DNA of 5,752 nt from Veillonella sp. (GTDB lineage: Bacteria; Bacillota; Negativicutes; Veillonellales; Veillonellaceae): the NCBI RefSeq assembly GCF_015058545.1, contig NZ_SVCB01000071.1:1-5752 (forward strand). The letters run 5' to 3'. The notes beneath the pieces are model-generated. The model was given only the letters and a program-made list of their open reading frames with translations, was not told where the DNA came from and did not search any database. A program made the translations under genes and the position numbers. Of the stretch, positions 1 through 5,752 are shown piece after piece; within the stretch, counting starts at the first letter, position 1, and every line of letters starts with the position of its first letter.

Positions 1-26
1 AGGCAGGACTCATTTTCAATGCGTAA
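1..26 (+). CDS. Possible 3' end of an upstream gene (partial; fmt candidate)
   Basis: In the frame beginning at base 3 the window opens with codons reading A-G-L-I-F-N-A and then TAA at 24-26. This would end a gene overlapping the next start codon (ATG at 19) by 8 bases, in the arrangement ATGcgTAA. The next gene junction has the same geometry (ATGgaTAA at 794-801), which makes a real gene end more believable. Methionyl-tRNA formyltransferase (fmt) is often found just before DUF116 and rsmB in Firmicutes, and its C-terminus commonly ends in a short G-x-x-F-like stretch, so fmt is my guess. Seven codons cannot identify a protein, and the frame may be chance. Confidence 0.35.
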
Positions 27-801
27 TCAAGAACAGCAGGATCACCCCGTTTTGGGGCGTTATCCTTTATATTTTAAATTAACCTTCGCCGTGTTTGCCG
101 GCATTACCCTTGTTTGGGCGGCCTTGGCATATTTGTTGTGGCCCGGCTTACATCGCTTAGGTTTACCTATTGCCTATGGGGTGGAAACACTCCTTGCCAT
201 ATTCCCGCTATTATGCTGGATAATGTGGGGCAGTATGCTTTTAGCTTCAACGAATCACTGGCGGATTCATCCTATATGGCTCCGCATCAGCAATCGCTGG
301 CTCTATGCATTTTTCCCTTTGGTCCTCCTGGCCGGTAAAGTGGTGGGAGCATCCAAGGATAAGGTGAGTCAGTCTTTGATTGATTTGATTAATCATTTGG
401 TTGAGTTAAATTTGTACAAAGTACCGGCGGATCGCTTGCTTTTGTTAACACCTCATTGTTTGCAAAAAAGCGACTGTGTTCATAAAGTAACGACTGATGT
501 ACATAACTGTAAGCGTTGCGGTCGGTGTCAAGTTGGTACCTTACTGGATATTGCCGATACTTACGGTTGTAAGTTCGTGGTTGTAACCGGTGGTACCTTG
601 GCGCGTTTGATGATTAAAAACATTCGGCCGAAAGCTATTGTTGCCATCGCCTGTGAACGGGATTTGGTAAGTGGCATGAATGATGTATTTCCGATTCCCG
701 TAGTAGGTGTTCTGAATGAACGACCTTGCGGACCTTGCTGTAATACGCGGGTTGATACGGATCGAATTAAAGAAGTGGTGGAGAAATTAATCAATGGATA
801 A
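19..801 (+). CDS. DUF116 family membrane protein, Cys-rich cytosolic domain
   Basis: This 260-residue protein has no established function. The N-terminal part carries three likely membrane helices at about residues 20-41, 53-77 and 93-109. The rest is a soluble domain with the features of DUF116: a TPHCLQ motif (H146, C147), C153, a C-x2-C-x2-C cluster (C164, C167, C170), C184, C212 in an IACERDL motif, and a late C-x2-C-C (C237, C240, C241). The cysteine arrangement suggests a metal or Fe-S site, but this is inference. The frame is open back to the window edge; I chose ATG at 19 because AGGcAGG at 1-7 sits 11 bases upstream and because the putative preceding gene ends there. Its stop overlaps the rsmB start by 8 bases, so the two are probably translationally coupled. 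Family assignment is fairly sure; the role is unknown. Confidence 0.85.
   Translation: MRNQEQQDHPVLGRYPLYFKLTFAVFAGITLVWAALAYLLWPGLHRLGLPIAYGVETLLAIFPLLCWIMWGSMLLASTNHWRIHPIWLRISNRWLYAFFPLVLLAGKVVGASKDKVSQSLIDLINHLVELNLYKVPADRLLLLTPHCLQKSDCVHKVTTDVHNCKRCGRCQVGTLLDIADTYGCKFVVVTGGTLARLMIKNIRPKAIVAIACERDLVSGMNDVFPIPVVGVLNERPCGPCCNTRVDTDRIKEVVEKLING
777..783 (+). promoter_or_regulatory. Ribosome binding site of rsmB inside the DUF116 gene
   Basis: GGTGGAG lies 10 bases before the ATG at 794 and inside the end of the preceding coding region. It supports 794 as the rsmB start despite the 8-base overlap, and fits coupled translation of the two genes. Confidence 0.6.
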
Positions 802-2143
802 AGGAACAGCACAAGTTAATATACGCCGTTTGGCGGTGCAAGCTTTATTGCAGATTAATCGCGACGGCGCCTATGCTAATATCGTACTTCAGCAGATGCT
901 GGGCGATAATAAATTAAGTGATGTAGACCGTCGTTTTTTCACGGAACTCGTCTACGGCGTCGTACGACGTCGCAATTATTTAGATGCCATTATTATGGCA
1001 CTCGCTAAACGTCCGTTACGCAAATTATCCTCTATTGTAGTGGAAATTTTGCGCTTAGGGCTCTATCAGCTTATTTACATGGATAAAGTACCGGACAGTG
1101 CCGCCGTCAATGAAAGTGTTAAACTGGCTAAAAAAATGGCTCGCGGCCTCGATGGCTTTGTGAACGGCGTGCTTCGTAATTTCATTCGCAATCGCGATAG
1201 TTACAGCATTGACGAACTTGCCAAAAATGATGTAGAGCGCATGGCGTTCATTTACAATCAGCCAACCTGGTTATTGGAACATTGGCTTAAGACGTATGGC
1301 GAAGAAGAAACTATTGGGCTTTGTACTTGGTTTAACGAACGACCGAAGTTGACGGCCCGCATCAATACTTTGAAAGCCTCTGTGGCTGACGGTATGGCGG
1401 CTTTTGAAAAAGCCGGTTGGCAGGCAGAATCTACCGGGAAATTGCCGGAAGCGGTCCATATTACACGTCATACAGGTTCACTGGAAAGTGCGCCCCTTGT
1501 AAAAGACGGTTTAATTACGTTTACCGATGAAGCGTCTATGGCGGTAGCTTATGTGGTAGATCCGCAGCCGGGTGAGAAAGTTCTGGATTGTTGTGCGGCA
1601 CCGGGTGGTAAAACCATGCATTTAGCGGCGCGTATGGCCAATCAAGGTCATATTACGGCGGATGATATTCATGAGCATAAATTAGGGCTTATGGAGGCTA
1701 ATGCGAAGCGTTTAGGTGTAACAATTGCAGATTTTAACTTGCAAGATGCTACCCAAATGCCGGAAACGTGGTATAATCAGTTTGACAGGGTACTGGTGGA
1801 TGCACCCTGCTCGGGACTTGGTATTTTACAACGTAAACTTGACATGCGTTGGCACAAAACACCGGAGTCCTTGACGGAACTTCCTAAATTGCAAAAGCAG
1901 ATTATTGCCGAGGCCGCTAAAACGGTAAAACCGGGTGGTGTCCTTGTGTATTCTACTTGTACGATTAACAAGGGGGAAAACGAAGCAGTAGCGGAGAATT
2001 TCCTGAAAACGCATGTTGATTTTACGTTAGAAGATGCGTCTTCGTTCTTGCCTTTTGAGGCTGAGGGACCGATGGTTACCTTATGGCCGCATCGTGATGA
2101 AATGGACGGATTCTTTATTGCACGACTTCGTAAAGCTTTATAA
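794..2143 (+). CDS. rsmB: 16S rRNA (cytosine-967 C5) methyltransferase RsmB
   Basis: RsmB (Sun/Fmu) uses S-adenosylmethionine to make m5C967 in 16S rRNA. The 449 residues are a usual full length. Residues ~5-135 form the NusB-like RNA-binding domain (RRLAVQALLQI start; AAVNESVKLAK and GFVNGVLRN near its end). The family linker RINTLK is at 189-194. The methyltransferase fold follows: SAM motif I VLDCCAAPGGKT (263-274), motif IV VDAPCSGLG (335-343) with C339, and motif VI YSTCTI (386-391) with C389. In this family the Cys of motif VI is the nucleophile and the motif IV Cys helps release the product; both are present. The protein ends in the expected GFFIARLRK. The ATG overlaps the DUF116 stop, and GGTGGAG upstream supports it. 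No defects are visible. Confidence 0.96.
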   Translation: MDKGTAQVNIRRLAVQALLQINRDGAYANIVLQQMLGDNKLSDVDRRFFTELVYGVVRRRNYLDAIIMALAKRPLRKLSSIVVEILRLGLYQLIYMDKVPDSAAVNESVKLAKKMARGLDGFVNGVLRNFIRNRDSYSIDELAKNDVERMAFIYNQPTWLLEHWLKTYGEEETIGLCTWFNERPKLTARINTLKASVADGMAAFEKAGWQAESTGKLPEAVHITRHTGSLESAPLVKDGLITFTDEASMAVAYVVDPQPGEKVLDCCAAPGGKTMHLAARMANQGHITADDIHEHKLGLMEANAKRLGVTIADFNLQDATQMPETWYNQFDRVLVDAPCSGLGILQRKLDMRWHKTPESLTELPKLQKQIIAEAAKTVKPGGVLVYSTCTINKGENEAVAENFLKTHVDFTLEDASSFLPFEAEGPMVTLWPHRDEMDGFFIARLRKAL

Positions 2144-2170
2144 AAATTTTACGTGAAATTTATAGTTTTT
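2144..2170 (+). terminator. Weak terminator-like AT hairpin after rsmB
   Basis: AAATTT at 2144-2149 can pair with AAATTT at 2156-2161 around a six-base loop, and five T residues follow at 2166-2170. The layout resembles an intrinsic terminator, but the stem is entirely A-T and so would be unstable. It could give partial termination or mean nothing in this AT-rich spacer. Confidence 0.22.
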
Positions 2171-2193
2171 AAAGGAGTTTAGTGGCTAAATAG
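2171..2193 (+). other. Orphan Shine-Dalgarno with a three-codon frame
   Basis: A strong AAAGGAG at 2171-2177 is followed four bases later by GTG GCT AAA TAG (2182-2193), a frame of three codons. The other two frames also stop within a few codons, so no normal protein can be made here. The start and stop lie within a small hairpin: TGGCT at 2183-2187 pairs with AGCCA at 2192-2196 around AAAT. It may be a relic of a lost gene, a minimal leader frame, or chance. Confidence 0.25.
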
Positions 2194-2205
2194 CCAATAT
2201 ATATT

Positions 2206-2238
2206 AGATACGGGTATTTTGATTTGTATCTGAATACC
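2206..2238 (+). repeat. Interleaved inverted repeats in the rsmB-rlmN spacer
   Basis: AGATAC (2206-2211) is the reverse complement of GTATCT (2226-2231), and GGTATT (2213-2218) is the reverse complement of AATACC (2233-2238). The arms are interleaved, so the two 6-base stems can form only as alternatives or together as a small pseudoknot with connecting segments of 1, 7 and 1 bases. It lies upstream of the candidate rlmN promoters, so it would be in RNA only if transcription reads through from rsmB. Confidence 0.35.
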
Positions 2239-2242
2239 GCTA

Positions 2243-2296
2243 TTGACTTCTATCCATCCTGTAAATTATTAACATATGATTTTCAAAGTATTTGAT
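2243..2296 (+). promoter_or_regulatory. Candidate promoter(s) for rlmN-stp-prkC
   Basis: Two sigma-A-like pairs can be drawn. The first is TTGACT (2243-2248) with TATTAA (2267-2272), 18-base spacing, 5/6 and 4/6 matches. The second is TTAACA (2269-2274) with TTTGAT (2291-2296), 16-base spacing, 5/6 and 4/6. Neither has a perfect -10. A promoter somewhere in this 182-base gap is likely because every other gap in the window is 26 bases or less, but the exact choice is uncertain. Confidence 0.35.
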
Positions 2297-2312
2297 TATG
2301 ATTTTCATAGAA
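2275..2312 (+). promoter_or_regulatory. Fur/PerR-like dyad overlapping an 11-base direct repeat
   Basis: TATGATTTTCA occurs twice, at 2275-2285 and 2297-2307, exactly 22 bases apart (about two helical turns). The second copy extends into a dyad: TATGA (2297-2301), three T, TCATA (2305-2309). The 19 bases 2294-2312 match the classical Fur consensus at 12 positions by my hand alignment, and 2296-2310 match the PerR consensus at 10 of 14 defined positions. The site is just upstream of the rlmN ribosome binding site and overlaps one candidate -10. AT-rich spacers can give such matches by chance, so this is only a candidate operator. Confidence 0.3.
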
Positions 2313-2313
2313 T

Positions 2314-2318
2314 AAGGA
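2314..2318 (+). promoter_or_regulatory. Ribosome binding site of rlmN
   Basis: AAGGA, seven bases before the ATG at 2326, supports that start. Confidence 0.65.
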
Positions 2319-2325
2319 TATAACT

Positions 2326-3366
2326 ATGATAGAACTATTGGGTAAGAACCTAACCGAGTTGCAGGCTGTTATAACAGAGGCAAAATTTCCTCGTTTCAGA
2401 GCCAAGCAAATAATGGATTACATATATAAACGCTACGTATTCGACTTTGCGGATATGCAACAATTACCGGGCGAGTTACGAGCGTGGCTTGGCGCCAATT
2501 GTGCTATCTCCGTGCCGAAAATCGTAACGGAGAAGATAACACCTGACGGCCAAACTAAGAAGCTATTGCTTGAATTGGCAGACGGTAATCGTGTGGAAAC
2601 GGTATTGATGAAACAGCAGTACGGTAATTCCGTGTGTGTATCTTCACAAGTGGGGTGTGCCATGGGTTGTGTTTTCTGTGCATCGACTACCGACGGTTTG
2701 TATCGTAATTTAGAAACTCACGAAATTGTGGCGCAAGTCTTATTGTTCGGTGCCCTTTTAAAAGAACGGATTCATTCCATCGTTGTGATGGGCGCCGGTG
2801 AACCGCTTCAAAATTATACGAATACAATCAATGCACTTCGCCTTTTGCATGAAAAAGAAGCGTTTGATATCGGCTATCGTCGCATGACATTATCGACATG
2901 TGGCGTAGTAGAAAATATTTATCTCTTAGCCGATGAAGGTATTCCGATTACATTGGCATTGAGTCTTCACGCCCCGAATGATAAGATTCGACGTGAAATC
3001 ATGCCGATTGGCGCACACTATAATTTAGCAGATGTGTTGGCGGCGGTTAAGACGTATTATGAAAAAACGGATCGCCGTGTAACCTTTGAATATATTTTAA
3101 TTGACGGCATTAACTCATCTATTGAGAATGCTCACGAATTGGGAGCTTTGGTAAAATCCTTCCCAAATTGTAATGTCAATTTAATTCCGGTTAACGGAAA
3201 TGAACATATTAAATTGTTTAAACCTTCGCGCCGTCAAACGGAAGCTTTTAGAAATATTGTGGCTTCCTACGGAGTATCCGTAACGGTTCGCAAAGAAATG
3301 GGCGATGCCATTCAAGCTGCTTGCGGTCAGTTGAAAATTCAACAGGCCAACAAAGAAAGCGAGTAA
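2326..3366 (+). CDS. rlmN: Dual-specificity RNA methyltransferase RlmN (radical SAM)
   Basis: RlmN makes m2A2503 in 23S rRNA and, in E. coli, m2A37 in some tRNAs, using a 4Fe-4S cluster and two SAM molecules. The 346-residue protein is full length. The N-terminal accessory domain spans about residues 1-90 (FPRFRAKQIMDYIY at 21-34). The radical SAM motif C-x3-C-x2-C is C111, C115, C118. C104 and C333 (AACGQL) match the two catalytic cysteines known as C118 and C355 in E. coli, and E91 matches E105, with the same spacing to the first cysteine. The GEP motif appears as MGAGEP (155-160), where many homologues have MGMGEP, and LSLHAPND is at 212-219. I call RlmN rather than Cfr because of the overall RlmN-type sequence (for example VETVLMK, and GDAIQAACGQL near the end). 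It is followed by stp after 26 bases and is probably cotranscribed with it. Confidence 0.97.
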   Translation: MIELLGKNLTELQAVITEAKFPRFRAKQIMDYIYKRYVFDFADMQQLPGELRAWLGANCAISVPKIVTEKITPDGQTKKLLLELADGNRVETVLMKQQYGNSVCVSSQVGCAMGCVFCASTTDGLYRNLETHEIVAQVLLFGALLKERIHSIVVMGAGEPLQNYTNTINALRLLHEKEAFDIGYRRMTLSTCGVVENIYLLADEGIPITLALSLHAPNDKIRREIMPIGAHYNLADVLAAVKTYYEKTDRRVTFEYILIDGINSSIENAHELGALVKSFPNCNVNLIPVNGNEHIKLFKPSRRQTEAFRNIVASYGVSVTVRKEMGDAIQAACGQLKIQQANKESE

Positions 3367-3380
3367 TCGGTATCACAGGT

Positions 3381-3388
3381 AAAGGAGG
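3381..3388 (+). promoter_or_regulatory. Ribosome binding site that sets the stp start
   Basis: AAAGGAGG is the strongest Shine-Dalgarno in the window and stands four bases before ATG at 3393. It decides against the earlier in-frame ATG at 3321, which lies inside rlmN, and against the ATG at 3408, which would be 19 bases away. Confidence 0.85.
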
Positions 3389-3392
3389 CCCT

Positions 3393-4094
3393 ATGAAGAG
3401 TATAGGCATGAGTAAAATCGGTTTGGTGCGTCAACGCAACGAAGACCGTTTTTACATTGGAGAATCCTTTTGTATTGTCACTGACGGTATGGGTGGCTAT
3501 AAAGGCGGTGAAATTGCCAGCACTATGGTAGTTGACACACTGGCTTGCGATATACAGAATTGGCAGGAAGTTTCGGTTGAGGCATTGCGTCAGTCCGTAG
3601 CTAAAGCCAATACAGCTGTATATGAAAGAGTTAAAGCAACACCGTCCTTGGAGGGCATGGGCACAACTGCAGTTGTTGCTTATGTTAAGGATAGCGATTT
3701 ATATTGGGCCAATGTAGGGGATAGCCGTCTATATGTATTTCATGAGGACCGACTTATTCAAATCAGTACAGATCACTCCATGGTTCAGGCGCTCTATGAA
3801 GCAGGTGAATTAAAGGCGGATGATATGTTGCAACATCCACAACGCAATGTGCTGACACGGGCAGTTGGTGTGTCGCCTGTTGTAGAAATTGATGCAGGCG
3901 TACAAAAAGTAGTGCCCGGCGATAGAATACTTTTATGCTCTGACGGTCTCACCGGTTATATTGAACAAGCCGTAATTGAAGCGGCCTTTCGGAATGAACC
4001 GAAAGATGAACGCTTGATTGAAGATTTAATGGACTTGGTATATGATCAAGGGGCTCGCGATAATGTAACCATAGTTATTGGTACTATAGGCTAA
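3393..4094 (+). CDS. stp: PP2C-type Ser/Thr protein phosphatase (PrpC/Stp)
   Basis: This 233-residue cytosolic PPM/PP2C phosphatase removes phosphate from Ser and Thr of proteins phosphorylated by the PASTA kinase encoded next, including the kinase itself. Motifs appear in the expected order: RQRNED (13-18), VTDGMGG (29-35), GMGTTAV (88-94), WANVGDSRLY (105-114), STDHS (125-129), NVLTRAVG (152-159), LLCSDGLT (180-187) and DNVTIV (223-228). D18, D31, D184 and D223 are the expected binders of the two-metal Mn/Mg centre. Length fits the bacterial single-domain form, with no membrane segment or extra domain. I start at 3393 because of the AAAGGAGG just upstream and because a family-typical N-terminus (S-K-I-G-x-V-R-x-x-N-E-D) follows directly. 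The kinase starts 15 bases after the stop, the conserved prpC-prkC order. The symbol could equally be prpC. Confidence 0.96.
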   Translation: MKSIGMSKIGLVRQRNEDRFYIGESFCIVTDGMGGYKGGEIASTMVVDTLACDIQNWQEVSVEALRQSVAKANTAVYERVKATPSLEGMGTTAVVAYVKDSDLYWANVGDSRLYVFHEDRLIQISTDHSMVQALYEAGELKADDMLQHPQRNVLTRAVGVSPVVEIDAGVQKVVPGDRILLCSDGLTGYIEQAVIEAAFRNEPKDERLIEDLMDLVYDQGARDNVTIVIGTIG

Positions 4095-4098
4095 GAAC

Positions 4099-4106
4099 GA
4101 GGTGAG
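4099..4106 (+). promoter_or_regulatory. Ribosome binding site of the PASTA kinase gene
   Basis: GAGGTGAG lies in the 15-base gap after the phosphatase stop, with its AGGTG core five bases before ATG at 4110. It supports that start and a shared transcript. Confidence 0.7.
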
Positions 4107-4109
4107 AAC

Positions 4110-5752
4110 ATGAAAGAGAAGGCAACTAAATTACAAGGGTTAATCCTTGATAATCGCTATAAAATAATATCTAAGATTGGCGTTGGCGGCATGGCCGATG
4201 TTTTCAAAGGCGAAGACACGCTATTAGGTCGTCCCGTGGCTGTAAAAATATTACATTCAAACTTTGCCGGTGATGATGATTTCGTAGCCCGTTTTAAGCG
4301 CGAAGCACAAGCGGCCGGTAAATTAAGTCATCCCAATATCGTAAGCATGTATGATGTTGGTTTTGACCAAGGTTATCACTATATAGTGATGGAATATATT
4401 GAAGGGGAAACCTTAAAAGAATATATTACCCGTCATGAACGTATATCCATTGATAATGCGGTAAAATTTACCATTGCTATCGCTGAAGGACTCGAACACG
4501 CTCATGCAATGGGGATTGTGCATTGTGATATAAAACCTCATAATGTGCTGATTACTAAACAGGGGCGCATTAAGGTAACCGACTTCGGCATTGCTCGCGC
4601 CATGAATGCCGGTACTACCATGATGTATACGAACTCTATTATGGGGTCCGCTCATTATTTGTCGCCGGAACAAGCCAGCGGTAAACCGGTTAACGGCAGT
4701 ACCGATATTTATTCTTTGGGCGCTGTGCTGTATGAAATGTTAACCGGCCGTGTTCCTTATGAAGGGGAAACGCCAATAAGCGTGGCTTTAAAACATGTAC
4801 GGGAGCGTTTAATCCCGCCGACTCGTTATAATCCGAGTATTCCGACTTTGTTGGAAGCGGCGGTCATTAAGGCCTTAGCGAAACGACCGGAAGACCGGTT
4901 TAGCAATATTACGGAAATGATAGCCGCGTTACGTATGTCACAAGGCTTTGTGAACAGTAACAGCGGCCGACGGGCACCTCATGATTTTGGCACCCAGGTG
5001 TTGACACCGGTACCGGAAACATCCTATGGTGAAACCGATGATGACGATGAAGTATATTATGGCGGTGAACCGACGCAAGAAGGTTGGATGGCTAAACTGA
5101 GCCGCTTGCCGCAGAAATATATTTTATTGGGTGCGTTTATCGTCTTCTTATTAGCTTTCGTGTGGGCCTTCTTAAGCTTTGGTAACTTCTGGAGTAATGC
5201 CACTGTAGATGTACCGAATGTGGTAGGCAAACAAGTAACGGTAGCTAAACATATTCTGGAAGATAATCATTTGCGTGTTTCGGTAAGTGAAGTATCTAAT
5301 CCGGATGTACCGGCAGGTCAGGTTATTTCACAGAGCCCGGAAGCGAATGAACAGGTTAAGGAACAACGTACGGTTCATCTCGTTGTAAGTAAGGGCGTTG
5401 GCGATATTACGATGCCTGACATTACGGGTATGACAATCGACCAGGCTCGTTCACGACTCAAGAACTTAGGCCTCGTAATCGGCAAGATTTCCGCAGGTAC
5501 TGATGACAGTAAAGAAGATGGTGTTATTTTGATGCAATCACCTCCGGGAGATTCCAAAGTAACTAAAGGCGCTACCGTAGACGTAACGGTAAACCGTGTG
5601 AAGAGTAAAAAAGTAGAATTACCTAATTTAGTAGGTATGACTGTTAAAGATGCCAAAGACGCATTAGCTTCCTTAGGTCTTAATGCAGCAATTAGCGGCG
5701 CCGGTGATGACACCGCGGTAATTACGCAGCAAAGTCCGGAAGCGGGAAGCTC
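4110..5752 (+). CDS. prkC: PASTA-domain Ser/Thr protein kinase (PrkC/PknB/Stk), 3' end missing
   Basis: This transmembrane kinase senses peptidoglycan fragments or lipid II outside and phosphorylates division, wall and translation proteins inside. The window holds 547 codons with no stop, so the C-terminus is cut by the window edge. The kinase domain covers ~17-275: Gly-loop GVGGMADV (24-31), K46 of AVKIL, E65, HCDIKPHN (138-145), DFG (158-160), GSAHYLSPEQ (179-188) and DIYSLG (199-204). HCD replaces the usual HRD, so it is non-RD. The activation loop keeps T169, T170 and T174, the last two being equivalents of PrkC autophosphorylation sites by position. A linker with an acidic run (D309-E314) leads to one membrane helix at ~336-357. 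Extracellular PASTA repeats follow at ~365-428, ~432-496 and ~501 onward, with recurring QSP motifs at 408, 476 and 541. The ATG at 4110 follows GAGGTGAG. Confidence 0.97.
   Translation, partial: MKEKATKLQGLILDNRYKIISKIGVGGMADVFKGEDTLLGRPVAVKILHSNFAGDDDFVARFKREAQAAGKLSHPNIVSMYDVGFDQGYHYIVMEYIEGETLKEYITRHERISIDNAVKFTIAIAEGLEHAHAMGIVHCDIKPHNVLITKQGRIKVTDFGIARAMNAGTTMMYTNSIMGSAHYLSPEQASGKPVNGSTDIYSLGAVLYEMLTGRVPYEGETPISVALKHVRERLIPPTRYNPSIPTLLEAAVIKALAKRPEDRFSNITEMIAALRMSQGFVNSNSGRRAPHDFGTQVLTPVPETSYGETDDDDEVYYGGEPTQEGWMAKLSRLPQKYILLGAFIVFLLAFVWAFLSFGNFWSNATVDVPNVVGKQVTVAKHILEDNHLRVSVSEVSNPDVPAGQVISQSPEANEQVKEQRTVHLVVSKGVGDITMPDITGMTIDQARSRLKNLGLVIGKISAGTDDSKEDGVILMQSPPGDSKVTKGATVDVTVNRVKSKKVELPNLVGMTVKDAKDALASLGLNAAISGAGDDTAVITQQSPEAGS
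5202..5752 (+). repeat. Tandem PASTA-repeat coding segment (three copies, last partial)
   Basis: Three diverged repeats of about 65-68 codons follow the membrane helix. Each opens with a P-[ND]-[VIL]-[VT]-G motif: VPNVVG, MPDITG and LPNLVG (residues 368-373, 435-440, 504-509). Each has a QSP motif near its middle to end (QSPEA, QSPPG, QSPEA at 408, 476 and 541). PASTA domains bind muropeptides or beta-lactam-like ligands. The total count cannot be known because the window ends within the third. Confidence 0.85.

Noticed and set aside
561..812. Open minus-strand frame of 83 codons across the DUF116-rsmB junction
   Set aside because: It is antisense to two well-supported genes, with no recognisable protein features.
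1772..1787. TATAAT and TTGACA close together inside rsmB
   Set aside because: They are in the wrong order for a + strand promoter (TATAAT first), and neither has a partner at proper spacing.
2326..3366. The radical SAM gene as cfr, an antibiotic-resistance 23S methyltransferase
   Set aside because: Overall sequence, key motifs and the conserved housekeeping neighbourhood fit RlmN; nothing suggests transfer.
3321..3392. Upstream in-frame ATG giving the phosphatase 24 extra residues
   Set aside because: It lies inside the rlmN coding end, has no ribosome binding site, and the family N-terminus together with AAAGGAGG point to 3393.
3532..3560. TTGACA with CAGAAT 17 bases later inside stp, a possible internal promoter for the kinase
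   Set aside because: The -10 matches at only 4 of 6 positions and the site lies deep in coding sequence well over 500 bases from the kinase start; chance is more likely.
4413..4673. Open minus-strand frame of 86 codons opposite the kinase domain
   Set aside because: It is antisense to conserved kinase motifs; a shadow frame.
5375..5713. Open minus-strand frame of 112 codons opposite the PASTA repeats
   Set aside because: It is antisense to a clearly coding PASTA segment, and its protein has no recognisable features.

Overview
The window reads as an ordinary, tightly packed chromosomal housekeeping block on the + strand of a low-to-middling-GC bacterium with Firmicutes-type genes. The gene order DUF116 membrane protein – rsmB – rlmN – PP2C phosphatase – PASTA kinase is the classic Firmicutes neighbourhood. 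The DUF116 member and its likely junction with an upstream fmt-like gene suggest a Negativicutes member (Veillonella relatives). That placement is inference from gene order and protein style, not from a search.

Layout: (1) Positions 1-26 may carry the last few codons of an upstream gene, overlapping the next start by 8 bases. (2) 19-801 encodes a three-helix membrane protein with a Cys-rich DUF116 domain. (3) 794-2143 encodes RsmB, the 16S rRNA m5C967 methyltransferase, again with an 8-base overlap. (4) 2144-2325 is the only real intergenic space. It holds a weak AT hairpin with a T-run, an orphan Shine-Dalgarno with a three-codon frame, interleaved inverted repeats, candidate promoters, and a Fur/PerR-like dyad overlapping an 11-base direct repeat. 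(5) 2326-3366 encodes RlmN, the radical-SAM m2A methyltransferase. (6) 3393-4094 encodes a PP2C-type Ser/Thr phosphatase. (7) 4110 to the window end encodes a PASTA-domain Ser/Thr kinase, cut in its third PASTA repeat.

Functionally the first half looks like translation machinery: rRNA methylation by RsmB and RlmN, perhaps preceded by initiator-tRNA formylation. The second half is a kinase/phosphatase pair that senses the cell wall and controls growth and division by reversible Ser/Thr phosphorylation. The short gaps (26 and 15 bases) suggest rlmN-stp-prkC form one transcript, with a likely new promoter in the 182-base gap before rlmN.

I found no mobile element, CRISPR array, tRNA or rRNA, and no sign of a new defence or biosynthetic system. 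The points most worth a second look are the regulatory-looking gap upstream of rlmN, the HCD (non-RD) catalytic loop of the kinase, and the uncharacterised Cys-rich DUF116 protein.
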